Of a DNA stretch of 64,000 bases, positions 33,025 through 44,582 are shown piece after piece. Below the pieces are notes generated by a model. That model ran no database searches and was not told the DNA's origin. It saw nothing but the letters and a program-made list of their open reading frames with translations. Each line of letters opens with the position of its first letter. Positions within the stretch are counted from its first letter, which is position 1. Source of the stretch: Romanomermis culicivorax (lineage: Eukaryota > Nematoda > Enoplea > Mermithida > Mermithidae); assembly GCA_963922205.1 (NCBI GenBank), contig CAWUHX010000014.1, positions 2,180,889 to 2,244,888 of the forward strand, given 5' to 3'. The translations under genes were made by a program, and so were the position numbers.

Positions 33025-34380
33025 TAGAGTGCGGGACAATAAGTGCGGACATTAGAGCTCAGAAACACTAGATCAGAGAGAAATAGACAAACCAAAAATA
33101 AAATAATTTGAAAAATAACCATATTTCGGCTCAAAAATGCTTTCTTGACATTTTGTTAGCAGTCCAGGTCCCACCATTTTTCCACATTAAATATTTTTCC
33201 AGTTTTTCTTCCCTTTGTTCATTTTTCTCTTTTTTAATTTCACATTTCTTGCTTTATCTTGCATACTTATTGCTTTGTTATCAGTTTTTTGTGTTGTTCT
33301 CTTTTGTTCTTTCATATCTCATTTTTCGTCCACTTTCTCATTATTCATGTTCTTTTTATATTTTTTAATCAGTTGCTGATATGGAATTTACCTATAATTC
33401 ATTTAAAAAGTTTTTTGTTAGTAGATGAATGGGGGAATCAATACCTGTTCGAGTTGTAAGTAAAATGATGGGGTATGCAAATTTCTCATACAAAAAGTGA
33501 GAAAGACACGAAAAATCGCAAACATTTGACCTTTGAAACTGTGAATCAAATTATTCATGTCATTTTGAATCAAATTATTCATTTTGTAATTTTCGAATAA
33601 TTCTTGAATTTTTAACTCGCATTCAGGATGACACATGCCGTTTCTTGACAACATTTGAAATAAAAATACTTTCTTAATATTCTTTTCATGTTCGAAAACA
33701 ATTCAAAATTTGCGCTCATCACAGATCAGGGAATGTTGGCCCCAAAAAATCAGTTTTTCCACATCGACCTTACATGTTTTATCACATTAATCTGGGCGCA
33801 AGTTAAAAATTCAAGAGATATTCGAAAATAACAAAATGAAACAATTTGATTCACAGATACAAAAATCAAATATTTGCGATTTTTTGTGTCTTTCTCAACT
33901 TTTGTATGAGAGATTTGCACTCCTCAACTTTTTACTAACGACTCGAACAAGTATTGATTCTGCCATTCATCTACTAACAAAATGCTTTTTGAATGAATTA
34001 GAGGTAAATTCCATATCAGCGACTGATTAAAAAATATAAAAAGAACATGAATAATGAGAAAGTGGACGAAAAATGAGATATGAAAGAACAAAAGAGAACA
34101 ACACAAAAAACTGATAACAAAGCAATAAGTATGCAAGACAAAGCAAGAAATGTGAAATTAAAAAAGAGGAAAATGAACAAAGGGAAAAAAAACTGGAAAA
34201 ATATTTAATGTGGAAAAATGGTGGGACCTGTACTGTCAGGAAAAAATGTGAAGAAAGCTTTTTTGAGCTAAAATATAGTTATTTTTCAAATTACCTTATT
34301 TTTGGCTTTTCACTTTTACTCTGATCTAGTGTTTCTGTGTTGTATTGTCCTACACTCTAATCTCCCATGCTCTAATGTCT
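33025..34380. repeat. Long palindrome (fold-back element type 2), unit 1
   Basis: Arms of roughly 600 bases read as reverse complements: GGTCCCACCATTTTTCCACA near 33171 is matched by its complement near 34215. The outer ends both carry ATTAGAG and ACATTAGAG phrases. Open frames in one arm reappear mirrored in the other, so they are repeat shadows. Confidence 0.75.
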
Positions 34381-35781
34381 CACCTCCTTTCTTATTTGAA
34401 TCTTTGTCCTGATTGGGTGAGTATTTCAATCTATTAGTTATCCAAGGGCTCCAGTTGTTCCACTTTGTAGTGCATCTGTTCTGGGAGTAGTAGGTTAAAG
34501 CTTGGAGCCCTTCAGGGAGCATCATTATTCTGAGACGTGGCACAAACTTATTCCAACATATAACAGAAATTAAATTCCATATGAGCTATTTTGTTCCGAA
34601 CAAAATGCAAGTGTTTTTAATCAAATGCACTTATAAATCGAATTCATCATTTTCTTTACAGAAAAGAGTGGTCTGGATGAGTTCTACCAAATGAAATAAA
34701 TCATATTTTGCGTAAAAGCTGGATTGCAAATATATAGTGGACTTAAGTCAAACATAATAGATATCATCTCATTGGAAGTTTTGATGTCTAGTTCTTGATC
34801 TATCATTTACTAAGGTGCAAAGAGTCCTTTGAGTGATAATTTGAGGTGTCTTTTTAGTCTAAATAGTCAGTTGTCAGGAACTCATTCAGTGAATTTACCC
34901 ACAATGGTTTACCATCAAACTCATGTTTGACTACGGTCTACCTTGGCTATAAAATTTCCGTTTCCCAGACACGGCTTTCATAAAACTGATCTCTAATCAT
35001 CAAACCGAGTTCTTACTGCAGAAACCCAGTTCTCAAATTGCATACTGTTCTCAAACCTTTCTTTGTTTAAATTTTGGAGTATAGACAGTGAAAAAGTTTA
35101 TCAAATGTTCCACTTACTCTTTCTTTTGAAACTCTGTTTCTAGAGAACATGAGATGCTGCTGTGAAGGTAGAATCTCTAGTTCAACGTATTTTTCTTCAC
35201 CAGATGACTTGCTTTGGTAGAGTACACGATTTTCAAACTGATTTCAATGCAGTTACACTCTGTTTTATAAAACCACTGTAAAACACACTGTCATCAAAAT
35301 AGTCTGTTGAAAATTTTTACTCTAAAATTTTTACTCAAAAACTTTTTGAATGTTAATGGAGCATATGAACAAATTTTCAGTCCTATGAGACTTAATGACT
35401 CAACAGAAAATCGTAAAAAAACGAAAAAGTACGTGCTTTCTACTTTTATTATTTAGAAGCGTAAGGTGCTCTCATTTTCAAGTTATCTGAAGACAGAGTG
35501 CTCCTTTTGATACGTAATATCTGCAGTGAACTACAAATTATGTCCAAACCACATCATCACTTCACAAATTATACGTGTACCTGAACCTATCTAGGCTCGC
35601 CCATTGCAACATCTGACTAAACGTTTGAATGACTTTATCACTCCTAATAAGCTTTTCAACATGACTGCATATTTTAATGGCTTTTGTTTTGGAAACCTAA
35701 CTTTCTGAACAGTCCAAGTGGAATATTTGTTCATAAATCGATAAAATATATGTTTACCATTTGGGTAAATAATTGACTCAC

Positions 35782-38700
35782 CCGATGTCCCTGAGCCAGC
35801 ATGCTTTTGCTCCTTGAGATTCATTGACACTACTGCATGATGTCCGAGTTTCACACAATCTTGCTCACGAAATCTGTGGAATGACAAATAACAGTGCTGG
35901 GGTTGTGCTATATATACACATGATCCCTCGTGGAGCCGCAAGGAGCACAACGTTGCACAGTGATAGACGTTCTTCACTGTAACAAAGCCACGTACTCTCC
36001 GGGCACAAAACCGATTGGCTATAATTCTAAATTTTCGGTACACCTGGTTAAAGAACCATTGCTCATGGTATGAAAATATTTGTGTATTCAGGAAATTCAG
36101 GTTTGATTTGTAAACTTCTTCATCCTCTTCAATAATACCCAACAAATAATCCAGCTGTTTCAAGGCAATAGCTTTTCCACGACCAATGTTTTTTGCAAAG
36201 CTTGCCAATAATGAATGATATGGCATCTTCGATTGGATCTCCATGTAAGCTTCTGAGATCCATTGGAAATGGTCCACAATGTCTGTAAAATGTTCTCGTC
36301 TATTTGAGCCTACAGACACTACCCCTCTGGCAATAGGTTGGCCATCCATGATGCATACTATTGGGCTGCCAGAGTCGCCCTGAAAGTGAATAAACATAAT
36401 AAAACATTTTGATTTACGTGTGCACTATGGGATTTTGTACACAAAAAGTGTCACAAACAGTACCATATAAAATTAACCGCATTTGCTGGACATGTTCTAA
36501 ATGCATTCAAGATGCATCCAATGAACTTCGCCTACAATAAAATTAACAAATCACATGCTTATGTTAAAGAAAGCCATATAATTTCGCTGATGCTTCCTTC
36601 ATGTGTTTCTTACAGGAAGCACAAATCATCTGTCAGGTCAACTTTTATCATACTATAGGTCTAAACAAAGTGCATATCTACTACGCATTTTCAAAATTTT
36701 ATGATTGACATTTATTGCATGGAAGTCAGTTATTAAGAATGGCCAAAGTTTTGTTTGTGCTGTTGAAAAAGATGTTTTCTGGAAGCGTTTGAGATGCTAC
36801 AAATACGCGTTTCGGATGCTACCTGGAAGCATCCAGAATACTTTCAGGATGCTACTTTTTGAGGGTTAATTTCATCTGGTACTGTATCTCATATACTTAC
36901 TTCAGCAACAAGTGAATACTCATCAATTTCTCCGATTTTGTAGGTCAAATAATAACCCTCATCCACCAATTTGTTGAAGATAATTGTTGACAATTCCACA
37001 GCTGTAACAAATGGAGAAAATATTGCACAACTGAATATATTTTCTATAGAGTTTTTATAATCAGCCGATATTGCAGCCAGAAAGGATAAGCTTGGTTCCA
37101 ATTTTAGTGTTTGAATCCATATGGATTTTATTCTAACTTCTTTTTAGTTGATTGGTGGAAAATTTGAATTGACCATGAGCTAAAAATTGTGGTCATTTTG
37201 CCACCAAACTTCCAGTCTGTTTTTATCACATTTTGTTTTCCCAGAAAGAGTTAAAAGTAAGAACTAAAGCATGAATGGGAAAGATGCTATAATTCAGTCC
37301 ATGTTACATTCGGATTTGGAAAACCCCCTTAGCTCCTGAATCTCGCCTGCTTTGGGTAAAGCATCGTCACACGTTTCAGTAAAATATGGGTCCATGCCAG
37401 ATCCAGTGGGTAGACAATGAATGCGGACATCTACTGTATCCAAGTGCTGGTTCTGGAAGAATGTATAAAACCCAGTGCCAGATATGCCTGAACTCTGGAC
37501 AAACGTAAGTTCTAAGCCTGAACAAAATCGCTCAATAAAGATTTCTTCATACCGGTATGACTGGAGACTGGGATTCAGCAATGGAATTATGTAAAGGCCA
37601 CAGGTAAACTATGTGATCTTTATGGGAGTAGGTCACGTGAGGTCATTCAAATAGCCTCTGATTAGTCATGCAGCTTTATGAACAACAATATTCCTAGCAA
37701 TCCAGAGAATATTATGGTGATAATTTGATGTTGTCCAGAGTAATGGTCAAGTGACCACTGACCCCGAGAAACAATTTCCTCGCATGTGCTGGTTCTATCT
37801 TTGGCTGCATGGCCTAACGATGTGATGATCAAAAATGACCAATCTTGAACAAAGGCTTGAGAGAGTAATTTATTGTCATTGTGTAAGTGGCCCGAGTGAA
37901 CATTGGTCATCCATATAAACATTCAATCAAAAATGACGAGAATATTTACCAAAATTTTTTATTATAGATGTGAGGTCATGTGAAGTCACTCGAAGGACCA
38001 ACAGATATATTTTCCACTAAAAACCATGGAAATGGTCACCGGGAATTCCTCACAATGAAGTTTGGTATTGCTGTGGTTGCTCGCGTGACTATTGGCAAGT
38101 TAATCAATTAATTTGACATTATGGAAATTCTTCGAAGCTCAGTGGTCAACTAATCTGGGGTCACTTAGCCAATCGTGTATTTAGCTTACCACTGGTCTTT
38201 TGACCTCTTAATTCAACTTTAATAGTAGAGCTCTGCATGAACAATTCATTTCTGGTGTCATCTCACTTCTATTGGTACAAAAAAATTATTACTGTTGTTT
38301 TTAGTGGTACTGTTCGATCATTTACTTCTATTCATTCTAAGTCATCTTCAAATATAGTTTAGTCTCAATATCAAAAGAGGTATGTTGAAAAACCTATTTG
38401 GGAGCAGACAGAGTAGCCAAATCATCTCTGGTTAATGCCTCTGAAAAAGAATTCATTAAATCATTCAGATTAATTTTCAAATTTTATACCAAATATGTAA
38501 ACAGAAAGCTGATTTTCACTAGAAAAATCGATTATAGAGCTTGAGCTGCCATAACTTGATGATATTCTGCTTCTTTATGCATTTTTAAAATCCCACTTGA
38601 ATTTTGATCCAATCGAAAATTGTTGATTCAGGAACCATTTTGAGCTGAAGTGACCACTGGTCATCCGAATCACTTCAGATGGGGTGAGTTCAGTCCGAAA

Positions 38701-41700
38701 AATGTCTTCAACATTTCCAGGATTCTCGATTGAATGGTTACTTGAGTGGCCAGTTGGTATTATTAGAAAAGTAGTTATTAGAAACGTATTAGAAACTTAT
38801 GGTGATCTTTCTGGTATTTTTAATGAGAAAGTCATCCGAGTGACCGGCAGCCACTCCGACTGCCTAATATTATCATGGAAAAAATAATGTGATTTTTTCT
38901 ATATTCTGCGATGAAAAATTTTCTAGAGTGACTAGAGGTCACTTCAGTTATCCAGGTTGACTCCTGAGCTGAAAACCTTTGGTAATTATCTGCGGGATTC
39001 TTGATAGGGAGGTCATTCATATGACTCCACATCATTGACTCTATCAAGGATATAGCCAAGGAACAACATTATCATCTGAGTGAATATTATATCTCAGCAG
39101 ATATTTAGCGACATAGTTCGATACCGTCCATCACTATATTGATTTTTGATTCAAGATAGGACATTTTTCATCAGGGCAACAGTAGTGTTTCATCATGATT
39201 CTGTTCCCAGATCTGATATTTTGCAAGCTGCAAATATTCCAGGTGCGGTTTAGAGTCCTTTCTGGGTTTTACTCAAAAATGAAAAATCAACCGACAAGCT
39301 CTGGCACCAGGTTCTAATCGCTGAGTCCAGACTGGAACCCGGAGCTGGTCGAGTCAGAGTGGGGTGATACCTAAAGCAATTTGGTCGCAGGTAGATCCAC
39401 ACACCCAGATCTGAGCAGTTCTTGCTTCCAGTGCCAACTTAGTCTCAATCAATGTTTTACTCAAACTCTTTCACATACATTGCTTATTTGTCCCATGCAA
39501 GCATATTATTATTATTATTACTAGTATTTGAAAAATAATCTTGTAGGCAAAAGGGGGAATGAATGTCTTCTGATCAGTCAGTTATTCTACTGATAAATGT
39601 GAATTCATAGACAACTATTGACGTCTGAAAACAGTGAGATTTTAATTTAGTCGTTGATCAATATTTAGCAGAAAATTATCAAAATATAAAATGATTGAGT
39701 TAATCAAGTTTCATTTTCTAGAAATATTATAAGAATGAGGAGAAGAAAACCAGACTACAGTTTTTGTAAATATGAATCTATAGAATCGTTTCATTATATA
39801 TTGGCTCTAAAAACTCATCTCATAATTTGCAGATTTCGTTTTCATTATTTCATTTCTAATTCAAAATTTTACCTAATTCACTTTTAGCTACAATTTCTTT
39901 TCTAAATGGCTTAATTCATCAACAATTTTCACTTTTTATTCTAATTCATTCATGTTTTTCAATTTTTATAGCCAATTTTTCTGACTTCCACAAAACATGT
40001 TGCATCCATAACATTAAATGCAGATGTTTTCTCACAATGGTAGAGATAATCACGACCTCGGACTTAAACCTGAGCATCAGTCAATCGCAACTTCAACTTT
40101 TTTATTGCGGTCTGAAAAAGATTGAACCGAGCTCACGATTAACTAATTCTCAGCATTAACGACTTAATACTCAGCTCGAGATGATCCTGAACATTAGTTA
40201 TGGCAACCGGGCCCTGCATTTTGATTGACTGATTTTCAGTTATTCTTCTCGAGCAGGCCTCGTCGAGTGAAGTAGAAGTACAATGTTTCGTTGTCTAAGC
40301 GGTTACTTTTGGAATGATAGATGCAGGGAGAGTTAATTAGCAATTTGTTGGTATACTCTAATAATCACTCCAAAAGAACCTGCAATATAACTTATAGACA
40401 AGAGCTGCAATAACTAATTGGTCTGTCTGAGATCAAAAGAACTGTCCAAATATTAAAATGGACGCTATGTTGAATGTTCACTCGGTTAAATATCAATGCT
40501 AAAACTGATGTCCGATCTGATTCGGCAGAACCAGTCCAAATGTAGTAGGCATCACTATACTTCGAAAGACCATGAAAACAAGAATATAAACACAATGAAT
40601 TTATGATTGAAATTCAAAAACTTCCAGTTTGTCTCACATGGATTACTGGCTTTCCTTACAGCGCAAGTTTTTTCCCAAATACCTTTGCACGTTATAAGGA
40701 GTTCTTTAAAATGAAATGAAGGTAATCAAAATTAATTTACCTCCTATAGTTGTCCTGGTGTCCCAACCGGACATAGAGCAATCGTGCAAAACAGTTGTAT
40801 TTGACGACAATATCACTGGCTGTATGTTTTGATCGAAGAAAACTGGCTCCTTCATCTTCAGCATAGCTATGTCGTGATTTTGCGGAAGGCGATCATCTCT
40901 ATCATAATCTGGATGTGTGAGTACATGGTCGACAAGTACATCTAATCGGGTTTCTTCACCATGAAATGCGAGATCGTGTCTTCCAAAAGATATGTATAAA
41001 TTGCTGAAACTGAAGACAACAGAAATAATCAAATCATTATTACTTTTTATAATATTATATACATGTACCTGCATATAAATTGATGAAAAGGGGGTGAGTG
41101 ATTCCCAATTGAGCGAATTCCTAACTGAGCGATCTCCCAAGTGAGCAATACCGAACCAGCGATTAGTAACACTTTCTTCATATTTTCCTTCTTTACCTTA
41201 TATGTTTCTTTTTATGTATTTTTTTTGTTTTTTGTATGTATTGTTAATGCTTTCGTTTATGTATGTTTTTGCATTTTCATCTTTTATTTTCACTTTGCTT
41301 TCCATCCAATATTTTCTTTTTTCACTCATGAAACAACAAATTACAAGTTCTTTTTTCTAATAAGCATAGTCTCCCGTATAATTTTTATACAGTTCAGCAC
41401 GCTCTATTTTTTACATAATTTTATCCTTTGTGATTTTTCTTGATTATTTTTCATCTTAGTTTTTGCTTTCAATCTCTCCTGATTTTATCTTTTTTGTTCT
41501 GTTTTCACATTTTTTCTTCCTTTCTTGCTGCTTTCTCCATGTTGCTTCTTCTTTATTGTCACTGTCTTCATGTTTTCTATCTTTTTTAAAAGCTTTTCCA
41601 CCAATTTTCACTTATTCTTAATGTGTTCATTTATGTTGACGTTTCCTTTCTCTTGATGTTTTGTTTGTTTCAGCATTATTTTGTTTATATTTTTTATGAA

Positions 41701-44445
41701 GATTTTCACACCTACAACGATATAAGACTCAAGCATGTAGAACTGTACTAGAATTATACAGAAGATTACGGTTATTGACAACTTGTAATGTTTTGTTTCA
41801 TGAGCAAAAAAAGTAGGTGACAAGAAAAAGGAAAAGGAGACAAAAGATGAAAACGTTAAAACGTACCTAAACGAAAACATTAACAAAACACCCAGAAAAC
41901 GAAAGAAAAAAGAAATACATACAAAGAGAAATATTAGGTAAAGAAAGAAAATATGAAGAAAATGTTATTAGATTCTTGATCGCTCGTTTACAATCACCCA
42001 ATTGGGAGTTGGCTCAATTGGGAATCGCTCACTTGGGAATCGCAGACTTGAGAATCGCTCACTTGGGAATAGACCAATGAAAAGTTCAAGCACCCTTCAC
42101 CCTGGAAGCTTATTGCATTGCATGTCTGGCATTTTCCATCTTGGGTACCCATCTGGCTGCACAAGACGGAAGCAATGCTTGTTGCATCCAACAACCATCA
42201 TATTGGAAAACAAAGTAGACGATAGCAACGCTTATCATGCTTTTTAGAAAAGATTTTGTGTGAAGTATTGGGAAAAGCGAAAGATAATCAAGCCATCCAC
42301 ATCACAGTCAAAATTTGCGTTCCTACAATACTCCAAGGTTTTGAACTTTCCAATTTTTTCGCATTTTTCCGTCTGTGTATGTGTTTCGAAGTGTTCCAGC
42401 TCAGGAAAGACGCGACTCTGTAGCCAAGTGTTCATCAAATGCAGAATATCACGCTCTCTATTCAGGTGTGAAAATGAGATTACTCCCTCGGTCTGTCTTT
42501 ATTATGCTATTTTAAAACGAAGTCGAAATAAATCGAGATAGTCATTTGTAGCCTTTTTGGGACACCTCCCATTTGAATGCCGCAGAATTTTTTCTTTATT
42601 TATAAATCCACTAATGTTCGGGATATTGTATTGAAACTTGAATCAGATCTCCATGCTGTTTCCGAAGCTATATGTGCCTGCACTTACTTCACGTTCACGC
42701 AAAAATGCTTTTAATCCCATCAGATATTCTATCGATAAGATGCAGTAAACGTTTGAAAACGTATAGATTAGGCGCATGTGGATCGAATCACAAAAAAAAT
42801 TTCATTGATCTATTCACAATGGTTGTGCAACAGCATCTAAAACTTATCTATTCTATAATTTAATTGGAAAAAACTGCAGCTGTATGTTTGATGTTACAAA
42901 GTCTGTCTGACTCCCACACAGTTAAAGACATATTGTTTAACACTACGTAGAATGATTCAGAAGAAAATAAATCAGGTTGTAGTCGATTGCAAGATCATGA
43001 CCAACACAGCACGGCGCTTCTGGAAACTGTCATTTTCCTCTAAATCTAATTCAACAATCACTCAATCTCTAGCATTCAGTGAAAATTTTCGCAGATTTCA
43101 GACTGGCATTAAACATGTATTGTTCAGTAGCCATTAGCATGATCAATGAAAACTTATCGACACTTGGAATCAAACTTTCTTCATGATGTATCAGGTCAAG
43201 ACGCAGAACATCAATCTTTCTGAATTTTTCAAGATCGAAGACGTATTTAAATGACAGTGTGGTGTGAGAAAATCTCCGCACAAGACGTTCGACAATAATG
43301 CTCACAGAAATGAAAGAAAAAGTTCTGCAAGGTCCTATGAGAAGATACTCAAAGTGTTTCCAATGACTTTTTCATCCATTTTCCATCACTCTATTCACAC
43401 TTTAAAATATCACAAAAGTGTGGAATATGAGATTAGGAAAATGACCTGGTTAAGCACAACATGAATTCATTATGGTCTCATGTCGTGCTCATCTGGCACT
43501 TGCCTTACACGACCTGTAGGAGAAAACTTACTTCAGAGAGCAGCGAAATAAGGCCATGATATGAAGTAAGAGTTGTAATATGAATCGTCAGAATACATAA
43601 AGGTATATTTACCGTCTAGACATAGTAAATCACATCTGGTACGGACCGTGCGAATCTTATTCAGATGCTTCTCTGTATTCAGATCATGGTGCACCCTATA
43701 ATATCATCTGATGTCAATGTGCAGCACGTACAGGTAAGGTATCCACCTGCTCCAGTCTTGTCTTATACTATGCTGCAGCAGATCACGCCAAGCCATACTG
43801 ACATAAACTGATGGAATTACACTTCACAAACGTTCTCTGGGTGGTAGAATGTAGAGCTATGAGACTTTACATTGTTTTGCTTTAGTATCTTGAAGGTATA
43901 GGAGAATCGCAGATATTCAACTGTCTCAAAAACGGAAAGAATAAGCATAGCTTAAACTAAGGATGAGGCTTGCCCTTCAAACACCACAAACCGCCAAAAA
44001 TAAGGATTAGATCATCTGGAGTCCAGCTTTTATTTGTCTGAGAAGAATGTCGATTCCATCTCTGATTCTATCTGAGTCTGCATCTGCGTTTCAGACGCGA
44101 TCTGCCACCTGCATCTGAAAGCAGATCTTCCGTTTAGTTGCACCCTACCTGAAAGCTGCTCCCCAACATCACGGTATGAAGCATTAGCACACAACAAATA
44201 GTACTGAAAAAGATTCACTTTTTTCCAGAAGGAACGCAGTGGGCAGCTGTGAGCACAATATCTGAGGAAACTCCATTCGAAACGTTCATAGGAGGATTGA
44301 TCAAAAACGCGTCACAAAAGCCCAGAGGACGTTTTTCGTCACCAATTTCGAAAAGACGGCCCATCCATGGTTGGGAACCTGGTTCAGTCTGGTCGCGATT
44401 GATAAGACGTTTATGACGACGTAAAGAAGAATGATCAACTGTCAA
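35782..44445 (-). CDS. S1 serine protease with PAN/apple-like region, unit 1
   Basis: Well-supported exons: 44445-44219, 41009-40741 and 36379-35782. Less sure: 37608-37308 and about 37101-36903. Exon 1 shows RRHKR before LINRD, a furin-like activation site in place of the usual IVGG entry, and TAAHC (catalytic His). Exon 2 starts in phase and has NHDIAML (catalytic Asp) and MSGW. The 36379 exon opens with GDSGSP (catalytic Ser). After the S1 end (DHFQWI) about 60 residues of linker lead to a Cys-rich stretch with FC...HCATLC...SC...HCYLS...DC, like a PAN/apple domain. The signal-peptide exon should lie upstream, in the N gap. The protein is likely a secreted, active protease. Substrate is unknown. 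If the 36903 exon is right, position 189 is Leu, not the Asp of trypsin. Confidence 0.7.
36457..36885. mobile_element. MITE in protease intron, unit 1
   Basis: About 22-bp terminal inverted repeats: ACAGTACCATATAAAATTAA at the left and its near complement GGTTAATTTCATCTGGTACT at the right, 429 bp in all. The interior has GATGCATCC/GGATGC phrases. It lies in the intron before the GDSGSP exon. Unit 2 copy: 52617-53045. Confidence 0.75.
37625..39060. repeat. Degenerate GTCAY-N-RTGAC repeat region, unit 1
   Basis: Many short phrases such as GGTCATCC, GAGTGACC, GGTCACTT and AAGTGACCAC on both strands, spaced over 1.4 kb inside the intron between the second and third protease exons. It looks like an old fold-back element built of short palindromic units. 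Open frames in it are not accepted as exons. Confidence 0.5.
39061..40740. other. Intron sequence, nothing recognised, unit 1
   Basis: AT-rich intron DNA, with a short ATT microsatellite near 39508. The frame at 40595-40392 differs at several residues between units and lacks good splice signals. Confidence 0.4.
41096..42070. repeat. Fold-back element type 1, unit 1
   Basis: Same family as 4686-5605, with GATTCCCAATTGAGCG units at the left end and AATTGGGAATCGCTC units at the right. T-rich left and A-rich right arms face each other. It sits in the first intron of the protease gene. Confidence 0.7.
42071..44218. other. Intron 1 sequence of the protease gene, unit 1
   Basis: About 2.1 kb with several short open frames on both strands. 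The same frames occur in unit 2, as expected from the duplication, but none shows domain content. Confidence 0.4.
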
Positions 44446-44482
44446 CTGTAAAGAGATACAGAAATCTGTTAAGAATAAAAAT

Positions 44483-44582
44483 NNNNNNNNNNNNNNNNNN
44501 NNNNNNNNNNNNNNNNNNNNNNNNNNNNNNNNNNNNNNNNNNNNNNNNNNNNNNNNNNNNNNNNNNNNNNNNNNNNNNNNNN
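44483..44582. other. Assembly gap, 100 N
   Basis: Exactly 100 unknown bases, the usual placeholder for a gap of unknown size. It falls at the junction of the two tandem units. It removes the upstream exon of the unit 1 protease and the last exons of the unit 2 pseudo-S1 domain. Confidence 0.98.

Larger units (their letters stand above)
30947..35781 (-). other. Stretch between the two S1 halves, unit 1
   Basis: About 4.8 kb, either a large intron or an intergenic spacer. It holds an AGCTGCAGCT-rich MITE (31263-31599) and a long palindrome (33025-34380). A 90-codon frame at 32849-32577 is broken by an indel in unit 2 and is not accepted as coding. Missing exons may hide here. Confidence 0.45.
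28425..44482. repeat. Tandem unit 1 (about 16.06 kb)
   Basis: Aligns end to end with 44583-60562. Offsets drift from 16158 to 16160 in the left part to 16080 at the right, reflecting a few indels. The unit carries the whole protease-like locus with its intronic repeats. It ends exactly at the N gap. Confidence 0.9.

Noticed and set aside
33259-34136. Several hydrophobic open frames
   Set aside because: Mirror-image pairs from the two arms of the palindrome.
37662-37922. 86-codon frame with a hydrophobic tail, open in both units
   Set aside because: Lies within the GTCAY/RTGAC repeat region and has no splice signals in phase with neighbours.
40392-40595. 67-codon frame between protease exons
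   Set aside because: Several amino-acid changes between units, unlike the true exons, and no clear acceptor.
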